Of a DNA stretch of 64,000 nucleotides, positions 14,286 through 26,166 are shown in pieces (position 1 is the first letter of the stretch; each line of letters begins with the position of its first letter). Source of the stretch: Marasmius tenuissimus (lineage: Eukaryota > Basidiomycota > Agaricomycetes > Agaricales > Marasmiaceae). Under the pieces are notes generated by a model. That model saw only the letters and a program-made list of their open reading frames with translations, was not told where the DNA came from and searched no databases. The position numbers were made by a program, and so were the translations under genes. The stretch is from positions 558,001 through 622,000 of the forward strand of contig JAQOTA010000027.1 in assembly GCA_029532415.1 (NCBI GenBank), given 5' to 3'.

Positions 14286-17200
14286 AGGCGCCGGACGTTT
14301 CCGTCTACTTAGAATGAAGACGACAGAGTCGGATGATATGCGCCCTCTTTAGCTCGTACGACACAGGTACCTCTTTCCCGATGGTCCCTCCACAAGGATT
14401 GAACGTCACTTGAAGTTGAATAATTGTGTAGTGCCCTTGTCTATTCCATCGCGTCGTACCTAGTTGTGATGCGGAGAAAGTTGGCACGGCCGGAAGAAAG
14501 CTCATATCGGAGTACTGATCAAACGTGGGCACGAGTAGTCACTGGAACGAGAGACAGACAGAACGTATGACGACATGTTCCGCTCATCACCTCGTTGTCG
14601 CAACCGAATGAGTCCTCGCACACCCCTATCAGTCGCGGTTCCTTCTCCTCCAGACTACCTTAACAAAAACCACGTTCCAAGTAGCTGCGTCGCAGTACTG
14701 AAGCAAGGAAGCGATGGATGGCACAAATGGGTAAGAATGTCAGTACTACTTACCAGGCTCTGTACCCATCCCATCCCCAGATCCTGTGTGACGGAGACGC
14801 AGCGAGACATATCTCTTCGTTCATCCCTACAGAGGGAACTGTCGCTGAGAAGCTCGGTCAAGGATCTTATACTCATCGCTTCTCAGTATCACCAAGAGAC
14901 TTGGGAAGGGCAATTTGAGCCCGTGATGAGTCCACTGGTGCTGTACGCTGTTCAACAAGACGAGAGGTGACGGTGAGACCTGATTTTGGATCAGACGGCG
15001 GGGGTATTCGTGGTGGCCACCAGGTAGCATCGGGTGAGCGGTGAAGAGGGTCCACGTGAAGAGCATCGCGAAGGTGGAAACAATAGGTGTCCACGAGATA
15101 ATGCGGCGTGGGTGTCGCTGGCATCCGACGCGAATGCTGGAGCTGAGCAATACATTCCATGCATCAACATTTCTTACCCTAGTGTTCGTTACAACGACTG
15201 CCCACCTTCCTAATCCTGACCGTAGCCATTGAATCCTACAGCGTAGCCCCATTTATCCAAGCGCCAGTATGTTGCAGCGGCATGCACCGTCGATAACTGC
15301 AGTCATCGAAACCCTTAGCCCCGCCGACATCATCCTTTGAGATTATGGCCCGCACTAGTAGTGTAAACTTCGACGTTGTTGAGCAACTAACGACAAATAG
15401 TCAACACAGAAAAAGTTGAATCAGCCGCAGAATAGGTAGATACGGACTGAATAACTTGACTTTTCCTCTGTTATCAATAGCTCACAATCGCAAGAGCTCT
15501 TGGCATCGTCGGAGTACGAGACTAAGACAAGGAGGGTGTGGGAAGAACTAAGACCGGTATCCCGGCACCGAGTCCGCCGGCCCAACTCGGACTCTCTCCA
15601 TGGCCTCGCTTTCACCTTTTTCAACTTCACTTCAACCTCAAGCCTGAGCACATAGGACAACTCAAAATATGGAGGAACGCTAGATATATGACGGGCTTGA
15701 GAGGTGCGTTCAATCTAGCTCTTTATTATCTTGGCTGACCAGGACTTTGCAGTAAATTTGCGAGTTCAATATCTAACGATAATGTTCGCATACAGATTCC
15801 ATCCTGTCCATCGTACATCAAAACCTTGGGGTTGATGCTCTGTATCAGACAAAACCAGACGAAAAAAATGCGGGCTCCTGAACAACCCCAGACACTATTG
15901 GTTAAGTATCCCTTGAATTTTCAACATAACCAGCTGTGACGGAAATGGCAGCATTCAACGAACTCAAAGGACTGCAAGTATCGAGTATTCTTTATTGTTC
16001 TTGCCTAAGTCTAAATCCTCGTGCCAACGAAGATACGGGCCAACGAAAATACGGGCAGGAGAATACCGGTACAACGCTTCTGCTCGATGGACTGGATGGG
16101 AGGCTTTCAGGTGGACGGGTCGTGATAGCGAGACAAATGTGGAGAGTGGGTATGGCTGTCAGTCTCGCCAAGGTCGGAGGAAGAATTGGGTGCTTTCGGT
16201 CGATATTGTGCTGTTATCCACAACTTCACCCGATGTGGGGCTCGCTCTCCTTCCCTGCACAAGTACATCCTCACCGTTGGCATTCGGAGATAAGCAGACA
16301 TCATCAATCCCGTCTATTTATCATCAAAATACTTTCATATTGGCCTCTCAGATCTCAATGTGCTCTAATAAAGGTCCAGGCGGTTCCCCAGTGTACTCAT
16401 GGACGCTCGAGATGGAACTTCTTGTTCCTTCCCTCAATCTCGTCATTCCCAAAATCCTATACATCTACCTCTCTTTCACCGGTTGAGGATCTCAGACGAT
16501 CCGTTCTCGGTTACTTATCTCACGATACACGCGAACCTCTTTGGTTTCTCTGTTGTTTTGTCTTTCGTATCTTACTCACGTGGCACGCTTTCTTGCTGTC
16601 TGTCGACAGACTACGAGCTCTCTTTTACCCACTTACTATCCATGCACCGTGTTTTGAAGTAGAGGAGATAGGTCGCAGCCTGCCTTGAGGAATAACTCCG
16701 CTCGTGGGGATGCCGAGCGTCAAGCATCTACTGCCCTTTTGGACAGGTTCGGCCCTCGGAGGTCAAAACCGATCCCAAGTTCCAACCGTCGGCCTGGCGC
16801 TGAGCGCGAGCCCAAAATATATTCTGAGTTCAACGTCCAACCCCGCCAATATCGACCGGGAGATTGCAGCCCCAAAATTTCGTCGCCTATCCAACGTATT
16901 GCAACGGACCCGGTACGGTGTGTATGCACGACTAGCACGATCTGCCAAAAGCCCGAAGCATGCAGAGTCCAGACCAGGCGTCAGAAAAATGATTGCTCAC
17001 ACCCGTCAAACTCAAGTCTGGTCATCACTCAAAGGCTCTCAACGCCAAGGACCTCAAACAGGTACTGCGGCTACCACTCGAATCATCCATAGCGGAATGC
17101 AGGGGTGGCAACTGAAATGGTAGCAAAGAGAATAACTCTTCCCCTCGTCTGGCTGTCCGTCTACGCTCTAGCGTGCGGTTTCAAATTATAGTGTTTGCGG

Positions 17201-18868
17201 TCCAGCTCGTCAAGAAATCTTAAGCCTCTCGATCCTCGAGTCATTGTGACGAATGTACCTCCTGGGACTTTCATAAGTAACTTTTCTGTCGCCCTCCACT
17301 CACTATTGTCAAGCAGCCCTCGATTCGAAGTCTCCCGATGGTGGTAACCGAGGCTGAGCCAGAGCTCGTGCAACACTACATAACTTCATCCTCCTCCGAG
17401 TCACAAAGAAATCCACGATGACTGTAACTATATACTCAGTCACTCAATACGGATCTCTGTGCTCTCCGATACAGGCCTTGACACTCAGGACCAACCCTCT
17501 ATCACTTCTTTTAGGCTGCCATTGGCGTGTACTAACGAGGTAACTGTTCCGAATTCGAGGAACGAGAATTAGGCTTTTTCCGTCCTGGAAACATTTTTTC
17601 ACCAAAGGTTAAGATGTGAGAGTTTTCTACCGGATATAGTCCGAAGTGCCACCCTTTTCGGCGTCTTCTTCCTAATTTAGTGCGATTCTCTCACGCATCA
17701 AGGTCTCCTTCCCTTTTAGTACAGGCTTCAGTGCTGAGCCAGAAGCTGTGTCCAATTTGGTCACATATTCACACGCGCTCTGGAAGTCCTACTTAGCACC
17801 TGCGCCCCAACTCAAAGGCAAGTGTTGGTCTCACCATTTGCCCATTCCTTTCTCCTTTACCTCACCTAGCACAACTCGCCTTCACTGAAGATCCCAGGAT
17901 AGATAAACCAACAAGTTTCTCAGACCCTGTAAATTGGATCATCTGGAGCACGGCACCTCCAGAACTCGACATCATCACCACGACATTTTCCAACGCAATG
18001 TAAATACAGCTTTTCTTGTTCACTAACCTCAAATGAGGCTACCCAAAATCTACTCTAAGGATGTCAGGGGAACCAGGTTATCAGTATATGAACAACAATT
18101 TGCTGTGCATCAGTGAGTTTTTTTACTATTCCTACTTGCTCAGGTTCAAGAAGTTAGGGCAAAGATTGTATATTTCATATTTGGACCAATAATGGTGAGT
18201 GGGTAAAAAAATCAAGTACAACAATCTGGTTCTATATCTGTGCACTGTGGACTCAAATATGACAGTATAAGAGCTGAAGTTGGCTGAAGAAAATGTATGA
18301 AGACTCAGGGGGTCAGCGGTTCAAATTAGAGACCTATATGGGGGGTGGAAGATGATTGACTCAGGTTGGGTTCGAAGGAAGTTTTGAATTTGGCCCGCCG
18401 GCGGAGCCGGCTGATACCCCAAGTTCCCCAAGGTGCAACCTTGGAATCGGCTAAAGGGCGAGGACGGCAGGCTGCAAGGCTCGTCATCCAATCACCTAGG
18501 CTTATCTAGGCCGTTTTATTCCGGTCGTCATCTCGGGTACATCAACAGCTGCAGGAGGTCGACACACCTCTTGATAAATGGATCTTCGTGATGAATGGAC
18601 TTGGGGAGGCGTTCGGGGTGGACTCAAAGCTGGTTTACACAGGCGGGCCTCCCAAGTTCACATTGTAATGCAGCGAATCACGATGCTGCCGATATGTAAT
18701 GTAGTAGAAGTAGAGAGCCGCATGGATTACAGTACACTGCGCAATAGCTTCATATCAAACGGGCTGCTGCGCTGTCAAAGACACGAATTTTGTGGAGGAA
18801 TACTAGTCGAAAAGGTACGCCTTAGTCAAGGGCCCGTGTTCCAGATAAAAGCCCACAGTTAGAGTAGG
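14286..18868. other. Intergenic, no recognisable gene
   Basis: Short overlapping frames on both strands; the longest is 250 codons (+, 15936-16688) with no recognisable motif and biased composition. On the minus strand, 14827-15252 holds a hydrophobic stretch (SWTPIVSTFAMLFTWTLFTAHP) that might be a decayed membrane-protein exon, but I could not join it to others. A GC-rich inverted segment (CCCGCCGGCGGAGCCGG) sits near 18395. Nothing here is firm enough to call a gene. Confidence 0.45.
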
Positions 18869-21052
18869 TCATGCCTTTCTCTCTTCAATGACCACGCTCA
18901 CACCATACTTTCGTTTGAGCTCCGATACCCTTTCCGAAATCCCAGCCTCCAACGTCGCCTCGATGGGTTCGGGATCCGTCCCAAATCCTCTGTGCATGTC
19001 ACGACAGAGATAAAAATTGAGGAGCGGGTAAGCGGTGGCCTGTTTCTGCGCCAACATCTCCAGAACCCGATCGACGACCGAGGCGTCCACAGTGATACCT
19101 TCGATTCGAAGAGCTATAGATCCAAGCTTGGGAAGGAAGGTTTCTTCTTCGATGAGTCTCGAAAGAAGCACTCCGAGTAGCGGATCAGCAAAGTTGTTAC
19201 TGAATTCGACTAGGTCTGTGCTCCAATTTGCAACGACGTCTAGCTGCATCTGGAGGAGCGTGCCTGAGACAGAATGTAGGAACGGGAAGAGAGAATTGAT
19301 AACGGAGGGCGTAGTGTGCATGTTATGAAGCTTCAAGGTAAGCTTCGCTAGAGGAGCAGAGGACCGGCTAATCATATCTAAGATTGAGGTTGCGCTCAGC
19401 TGAGGGAAGTGGAGGTCGGCGTGTGTGAGGGAAGGCACTGTAATTCGCGAGCAAAAGAGCGATAGCTGGGGAAGGATATCTTTGGTTCTCGAGTAACGAA
19501 CGGTCAGGCTTTCAAGTGCTGTCAACCTGACCAAGGATCGGGCCGTATGGGAGCTGATAGAATCTGAGTCTGGATATGAATAAATGTTCAAGAAGAGAGA
19601 CTGCAGATTGCCGCATTCTGCTAGTCTTTGTAGGAAGTCATCGAAGGAACCGGGTCGACCGAGGCGAACCTGCGCGTGAAGCGCCGTGAGTTGAGAATAT
19701 GGCAAGGGGACCGCGAGGAACTGTCTGGGGTAGGAAAGAATTGCACGAGTGAGACGAGGGACTCCTTCAGCCATCGCTTTGGTAAGCCAATTTTCGCATC
19801 TCCGAAAGTTGAAGCTCTTGAGGCGAATAAACCTCAATCCCGAGCAGCACAAGCCTCGAGACACTGGAAGGCCCTCCCATCCCCCCTCTAGTGATGCGCG
19901 GGCTCGGGCTGGGCTCAAAGCCTCGGGCTTGGGCTCGGCTTTGAGGGCTTAGACTCACCAAAATCTGAGCCCGAGCCTTGAGCCCAAGCTGGACGTCAAA
20001 GCCCTGGGGCTTGGGCCTGAGCCTGGGCTTATAACAACCTCGTAAATTGTCGCTGTAAGGAAAATAAGGCATCCCAAGCAGTGTAGTATCTGTCCAGGAG
20101 TGCCTTCTTACCATTACCCGTCAAGCATGTTGATCCAGAGAGGTGCAGTCGACTGTCTTCCACAACTGGTAGCCCAGATTCAGTGAGTAGTGAGCTCAAT
20201 TTCAGCTGTGAAAATCAAATGAATCACTTACTATCAATACCATATAGTGCTGTGTTGGCGCGGGGACTAACAATGTTTAGGGACCTAGAATGTGTGAAGT
20301 ATATCTTGATTCCTGCCGGTGGATAATGGGAGAGGGCTTGAGCCTAGGGCTTGGGCTTACAAAATGTCAAGCCCAAGCCCTAAGCCTCCCAAAGCCCTCT
20401 ACCAGGGCTGGGCTAGGCTTTTCAAGCCCCGGGCTCGGCTTGGGCTCGCCAGGGCTCAAGCCCGAGCCCGCACATCACTACCCCCCTCCAACGTCAAGGA
20501 ATCCCACCTTCTCACATGCGAGCAGAGCAATTTCCAGATAGCGAGGCAGTGCGACGGCCGGTCCGTGTCAAGATGAAAGTAGGAATAGCGCGATTCCCTA
20601 GCCACCAGTGAAATCTTCAGCGGGTGATCCTTAGAGTTGTCGAGGTAGTGCTTCAGTGGAGCCTTGATGTCCCAGTCACGGGAGTGAACAAATGTCAAGC
20701 CGATTGAAGACCAAAGACCCGGACAGTTGAGGGCAATATATCTCCAGTTTCGGCAGACTGAAGAAAGAGTGACGGTTGGCATTTCGATGATTCTGATGCT
20801 GTTGTCTTCAAAATCATCCGTGTGCGGTTCGCCGTAATAGAAGGTACTGAGCGTGTCTGGATGAAGAGACAAGCAGAAGATAGCGAAGATTTCCATCCAG
20901 ATGTCAACCGGCACTCTCTCACAAAGTGAGAGTGCGTTGAATATATTGTCCTCTGCGACCGTATTTTCTACTTTCAGCTCGCTCATCTCAGACTCCCCTC
21001 CCGAGATTGCGGGTTCCTCGCCATAAGTCTCCTCTTTTTGGGGCATACGCAT
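18869..21052 (-). pseudogene. F-box/LRR-type protein gene split by a MITE
   Basis: The 5' half (21052-20489) encodes an F-box-like start (LCERVPVDIWMEIFAIF ... SSVCRNWRYIALNCPGLWSSI). The 3' half (19888-18869) encodes leucine-rich sequence ending GVSVVIEERKA. The halves are separated by a 592-bp hAT-like MITE plus an 8-bp target duplication. Together these are 600 bp, so both halves are in the same frame, and without them a 527-codon frame is continuous. The MITE brings in-frame stops, so the genomic copy is probably inactive unless the insert is spliced out. The intact paralog at 59549-61432 aligns with both halves: LLCSHVRRWDSLTLEGG against LLCSHMNRWQTLTLGGG just before the insertion, and VSELKRKYGVSVVIEER against INELRRTFGIRVEFEER at the end. 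Proteins of this type usually act as substrate adaptors of SCF ubiquitin ligases. Confidence 0.85.
19889..20480. mobile_element. hAT-like non-autonomous element (MITE), 592 bp
   Basis: Ends are inverted repeats: the left starts TAGTGATGCGCGGGCTCGGG and the right, read inward, TAGTGATGTGCGGGCTCGGG. An identical 8-bp duplication CCCCCCTC flanks it at 19881-19888 and 20481-20488. An 8-bp duplication with TAGNGNTG-type termini is the hAT signature. Both arms, about 140-160 bp each, are packed with GGGCTC/GGGCTT repeats, which could fold into a long hairpin. The middle has no coding capacity, so it would need a transposase in trans. It sits inside an F-box coding exon. Confidence 0.9.
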
Positions 21053-21458
21053 CTAATTGAGTGTGAGCATCCCACGGCAATTTTACGGTGTACAATCCCA
21101 CCTTTGAACACAAGACTGCGTGGCCCGGAAGGGTGGAAGATGATGATGAGACAACAATGAAGCAGTGAAACAGGAAAAGCGAACCTGGATATTGAAGCAA
21201 ACTCCAAGTGTGCTAATCCTGCGCTGGAACGTTCAGTCGGATAGTATTGGTAGACAGTGGTGGTGACAGTAGCAGAACAAGAGCGTAGTTCTGTGATCAT
21301 CATGAAGGGCCAATGACCTCCGATAAGATCATCTTATCCTTATCTCCACAAGACTGGGATGAATAAATCGAAGATAATTGTACAATGGCTTGCTATGTAC
21401 ATCGATAAAAGTACAACTGAGCAACATTCAAGTTCTCTCCCTACTAGTACGCCTACTT

Positions 21459-24400
21459 TTACATGACAACACACCAACCTCCCTGACGGTCCTGTTCCGC
21501 CTGACCCCGGCGAAGACGCTCACGCTGCTGAGCTTCCTCCCGAGCCATTTGATTCCGATAGGCCTGCCTCATCGCCTCAACATCCCTCTGTGCCCGCAAC
21601 GCCTCAGCTCGCTGCCTCTCCAGATGCGCCCTCCTCACCCGTTCCGCATCGGCTCGCAAAGCCTCAACTTGTGCAAAGTATTGATTGACACCTGGCCGCC
21701 AGTCCCTCTGTGCTTCATATTCCCTGAAAGCCTGAACCTGTTCCCCAATATCGACATCTTCATTCCCAGCGGCGAGCCTACCCTCCCTCCTCTCATAGAT
21801 CCCACCATGGGCGGCGTTCATATGGGTATAGATCGTTCCAGCGTCGAATGTCCCCATGCACACCCAGCATATATGAGCGCCGCATCTGCAGGACATATGG
21901 TTGCACCCCTCCGTTTTCTCGATCCATACCCGACACGAAGGGCACCGTTTAACTCCAGCATCTCTCGCCCAAGCGTCGTTGAGACGCTCCTGTTCCGCTG
22001 GATCGGCCTGGATCCGTCGTTCCTCGCAAGTCATGCCATCGTGGGCTTCCTCGTGGCATTTCGTGCACACCGTAGCGAGACAAGACGGGCAACGGCTGGC
22101 TGTAGTACGGGCGGTAGCAGAAGAGTTGGAAACACAGCCGTAAATCTGCCTGCAATCGGGGGTATTGCAGTACCTATACGTCTGTGGGTTCCGCTCGATA
22201 TGGGTCGTGAATGCTGTCTCGAGGAGTGTGTTGAACTGCGATTGGGTGAGAAATTTCTGGATAGTAGGTAGAGCGATGGGCTTCATACATGTTGCTTCGT
22301 CACCAACACACGCAATGGGGAAGTTCTTGATATCCGCTGTAAAGAAATGGCGAAGGCATGCGGTACAATATTCATGTCCGCAGCCTAGTTTGACAGGGTT
22401 GGAGACTTCGGTCAAGCATATAGGGCAAGACGATTCGGACGCAGTCGAGAAATCTGTCATGACGTTGAAGAGCGACTCATCGATCAGCTTGCGGAGGAGA
22501 TGGCGAGCTTCTTCGCCCCCTCGGATAGTGATACGGACTGGAGAGCTGGAAATGTCGAGGGTAACATTGTCATCCCCGAACGCCTCTTTGAGCGTAGCGA
22601 CACCACGTTCGACAAAGAACCGAATAGACTGGCGTTTCAACATCTCCGTGTGCTCCAGACCGGACAAACGCTCCATCTCCTCCATCATCATCGTCTTCGC
22701 CCTCGATATCGCAGCTGGGTCTCCAAAAGCCTTCACCGCCCTCAACCTCCAATCGTGTCGAACATAGGCACCCGTGTCGGTAAGGACTTTCCCCAAAAAC
22801 GTCTGACCAGCAGAAGACCCGAACCAAACATGCCACATATCCTGAAGTGTCTCCCCCGCGACCAAACTCTCCACCCTAACCTTCAGCATCCCAACCGCCT
22901 TCATATCATCTCCACCAACTCGGAGGATCGCCTTATCGTCAAGTAGCCGCACGTGCAAGACACTTTCCTTCCTATCCTTCGTCCCGTCTACAAACGCATC
23001 CCACTGCTTTTTCTGCGCTCGATACTGCTGTATCGGAATCGTGATTTGGTACGGGTCCGGTAGCCAGAGTCGGAACATCGAGTTGCCAATAGACGGAAAC
23101 TTCTTCCCGCTGAGCTCATCATAAACCTTCTTCGCAACCTCCCAAGTCCTGAACTGCACCTTCATTGAACGGTTTCCGTATGCCGGGTTGAACTGAGAGG
23201 CTTCGAACTCGACAGGGCTGCCAGGTATGAGAGCACGGACGTGGGATCTCAACCAATGTTCCGCAATGTCTTCGCTGTACTCGTTCGAAGGTAGTTTTCG
23301 TACTGAGAACGCTTCGAATAGATCTCGGATGTCCTCGATGGATGTGGTTGTTGATACGCCCGAAACGAGGAGGGAGTAAGGTTCAAAGGTCTGCCGTCCT
23401 GGCAAGCGATTGCCTTCAACTCTGATCTTCCGACCGTGAAGAGTATGGCCATTGAACGTGTCCTTCTTGAGAGCCACGTCGCCTGGAGACGACGAGTAGT
23501 AGTGTACCACAAAGCGTGACGAGGGGATACGCCATGAAATCGAGAGGACGGCGCTGTTGTTTGAGTTCATGCCCTGAAGAGTTCCGCTATCGCTGGCTTC
23601 GACACCCAGGGTCTGACCCCGAAAGTCTATTCCGTCGACACCCAAAGCAAGCGCTCTGCCACGTTCGTCCTCGACGATGAAGTTTGCTTCCTTCTTCCCT
23701 TTCCACATCTTCAGGTTGACGAGTTGGAAGGCCTCTTCCTCGATGCCCTGGTCACGTAGCAGGCCACAGACTTCGTTTGGCTTTGCATCAGGTGGAAGAT
23801 CCGAGACTCGAACACGACAAGAATCGAAGCCGGTGACAATACGTTCGATGTTGACGCCAGCACCGAACTTGACGATAGTGCTCCCGAGGACCAAATGTTG
23901 AACAGTTTTCGCCTCGTCCAATCTATTCCGCTCTTCACGACGTTCCTCTTCATCAGCTCGAAGCTGTTGGGCACGCCGCTCTGCTTCTTGTCGTATTCTC
24001 TCCCTCTCTGCCTCTCGAAGTCTCTTAACCCTCTCCCTTTCGGCTGCTACCTCCGCCTTCCGTCGTTCGGCTTCGGCCCTCTCTCGACGTGCCTCTTCCA
24101 CCTCTCGTCGAATCCTCTCTATCTCTTCAGCTTCCTTGCGTTTCTGCTCATCAAGTTCTCGTAGACTCCTCTCTTCTTCATCCTGGAGTTGTTTCTCCTC
24201 GGCCTCTTGGCGAGCACGATCCTGGTCCCCTTGGATAATAGCGTTCTTCTTGGACACTGCTCCGCGTCCTCGACGTTTCTTCCCCTCCTGCCGTTCCGTG
24301 GCTGGTACGGAAGCTCCATCTACAGCATTAACGCCAGCTTTCTGTTCACAGTCATGGCGGTACTTGCACTTGTCACCGTGCCAACACACTCCCCGACTCC

Positions 24401-24772
24401 AGTGGATGCATGCCCTGGTCTGCGATCGGTCAGGCCGTCCTCTTGATGTCGAGGTCATAGGGTCGTGATTGGCAGTGGCGGATGTCTGAGTCGGAGGCAT
24501 TGTTCCGATGGTCATCTGCAAATAAGCCGATTTCAGAGTCAGATATCGCGTTTTGAAATCGGATAAAAGGTATGATTTACCTTTGACTGAGTGGCTTGAC
24601 TCGAAATAGGGCCGTGTCCTTTCTTGCATTTCTCCCCGTATTTGCATCGACCTTTGAGAAAGAACGAGCAGATCTGCTGTTGGGACTCAGATAGCGAAGT
24701 ACTGGCGTTTGAGGGTGATGGTTGAGCGGGAGGCGGTTTGTGTTGGGGGTTTTTGGACTGTGGTGTTGACAT
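21459..24772 (-). CDS. RBR E3 ubiquitin ligase with CCCH zinc fingers (paralog A), CaaX-like C-terminus
   Basis: Two exons, 24772-24581 and 24515-21459; the 65-bp intron is GTAAAT...TTGCAG in phase 0; 1082 aa. Finger 1 (residues about 35-53, C-x7-C-x5-C-x3-H) lies in exon 1 and finger 2 at about 100-118. An Arg/Glu-rich coiled coil (about 165-290) follows, then RRM-like and KH-like stretches. The C-terminal RBR module starts near residue 761: RING1 (CPICLTEV ... CGHEYCTAC), IBR, and RING2 (CPSCRVWIEKTEGCNHMSC), with the expected catalytic Cys in EGCNHM near 935. RBR ligases take ubiquitin from an E2 onto this Cys before transfer to the substrate; CCCH fingers usually bind RNA. A second coiled coil precedes the C-terminus, which ends GGWCVVM, a CaaX-type prenylation motif not seen in paralogs B and C. 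The substrate is unknown. Confidence 0.9.
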
Positions 24773-25612
24773 GGTGGTCAAGGAGAAAGGTGCGATGGTC
24801 CAAGAAGCTTTTGATCACACGTTTCTGCGGACCCGGTCTAGTCATTCCTGAACCTAATTCGACAGGCGTCTAAGCTCTTCAAATTCCTTTTAGAACACGG
24901 CTATCGCCATGCTACATCCGCGGTTGGAATAGTGCTTTGCAGGCGGCGGTTATCTATCAGCAAGGTAGGATCAAGATGTGGATTCACCATCCAGCTCACG
25001 ATAGAATTTTCCATGAAAAGCCTTTCTTTATTCCTATCTCGTTTGGGTGAGGAATCGATGAGGGATGTCACTCGTGTTGATCGGCTTGCAATGAAAACTC
25101 TCGTCCCGATGGCCTATACGCCTTCGAAACTCCAACAAAACAGAGGTGATGGTGACTGTAGTATGTCCTGCTACTGTTCAGCGTAATCTCAATCAGGATG
25201 CCCGGCGCAGCCTGTGAACAAAAACCCATTAGCACCGCGCCAGACGACTTCAACAGCCCTAAGCGCACCCGAAACGTCATACAGGTTCGCTCTCCTCCAT
25301 CGCTATCAATGCCTAGCGTCTCATCCGAATGTCTACATGTCTTTTTTCAAGTAGGATTTCTTCACCGCAGATTCTATCCGTGAACGCGTCGAGTAATCAG
25401 TGCAAGAGAGTTAGAAAGATGCAGAGAAAATGTCAGATCACAAGCCGTAGCAGAAATCAAATGGATACTGACCTCAGACGTGTCGCCCTACGTTCTTGTC
25501 TTCAGGAGTCGGCCTGTGGTTGTTGGCTTGGGTCTGCTGAAGGAGACATAACAGAGGGGATAGCGGTGACATTCCTACCAGCTGAGGAGCTAAGAGATGT
25601 CCAGAGCATTTT
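24773..25612. other. Upstream of RBR-A; possible small exons, unresolved
   Basis: Several GT-AG-compatible short open segments lie on the plus strand between about 25087 and 25612. One is ATG at 25087 to a GTATGT donor at 25161, followed by an acceptor before 25198. I could not obtain one convincing protein. The last open frame is cut by the copia insertion at 25613. The ATTTT at 25608-25612 is the left copy of that insertion's target duplication. Confidence 0.3.
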
Positions 25613-26131
25613 TGATGAGCCAGCATAGTTAAAGTGCACAGTGGGTATAACGAAGTAAACCTCACATGGGTAATACACAGAGTGTTCTTGTAGTCTTGGG
25701 ATGCTTGTGAAGAGGTGATAATCGAGTAGATTGTCCTAAGGCTTAAGGCCTTTCGTCCAGTCTTTTATACATAAGTTTCTGGTACATGTAATGAGTATTA
25801 CACTAACTGAAACTACTACTAGAAGTAGGTATTCGGCCCTAAAGGCGTAAAAGACATTAGTACTGTGTAAGTACTTCTACCATGAATGGTAGTATGCTTG
25901 GTGAGCATAGTCGTGTTTGCCTCATGTATTGGAGGCTCTACTTATGCTATTGGATAGTGACTGTCTATAGTGTCATTTATGATGAAACTACTAGATACGT
26001 AGTGAGATACGTAGACAGAGATGTAGTACTTGCATGAGGACGCAAGTGTTCTAGAGGCGTAGCTCTATAAATAGTGTGACGCGTAAACAACACGTCAACA
26101 GTGTATCACATGATATCCATCACGTTCAACA
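25613..26131 (-). repeat. 3' LTR of copia copy 2
   Basis: 519 bp, identical by eye to the LTR at 34265-34783. It adjoins the polypurine tract on its right side. A TATA-type box (reverse complement TATAAAAG) lies at 25762-25769. Confidence 0.96.
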
Positions 26132-26143
26132 CTCCCCCTCACT
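26132..26143 (-). other. Polypurine tract, copia copy 2
   Basis: On the minus strand the tract AGTGAGGGGGAG adjoins the LTR start, identical to copy 1. Confidence 0.85.
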
Positions 26144-26166
26144 AAGTTCATCATGCAATCATGGAA

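Noticed and set aside
15936..16688. 250-codon plus-strand frame
   Set aside because: No recognisable motif, overlapping frames in all phases, composition not protein-like; treated as chance.
19889..20480. GGGCTC-rich stretches as a simple tandem repeat or coding low-complexity region
   Set aside because: Inverted ends and an 8-bp target duplication show they are the arms of a MITE.
21378..22271. 297-codon plus-strand frame, and similar frames opposite the RBR genes (for example 41096-42019, 48836-49555)
   Set aside because: They mirror conserved RBR coding sequence on the other strand and have no independent support.
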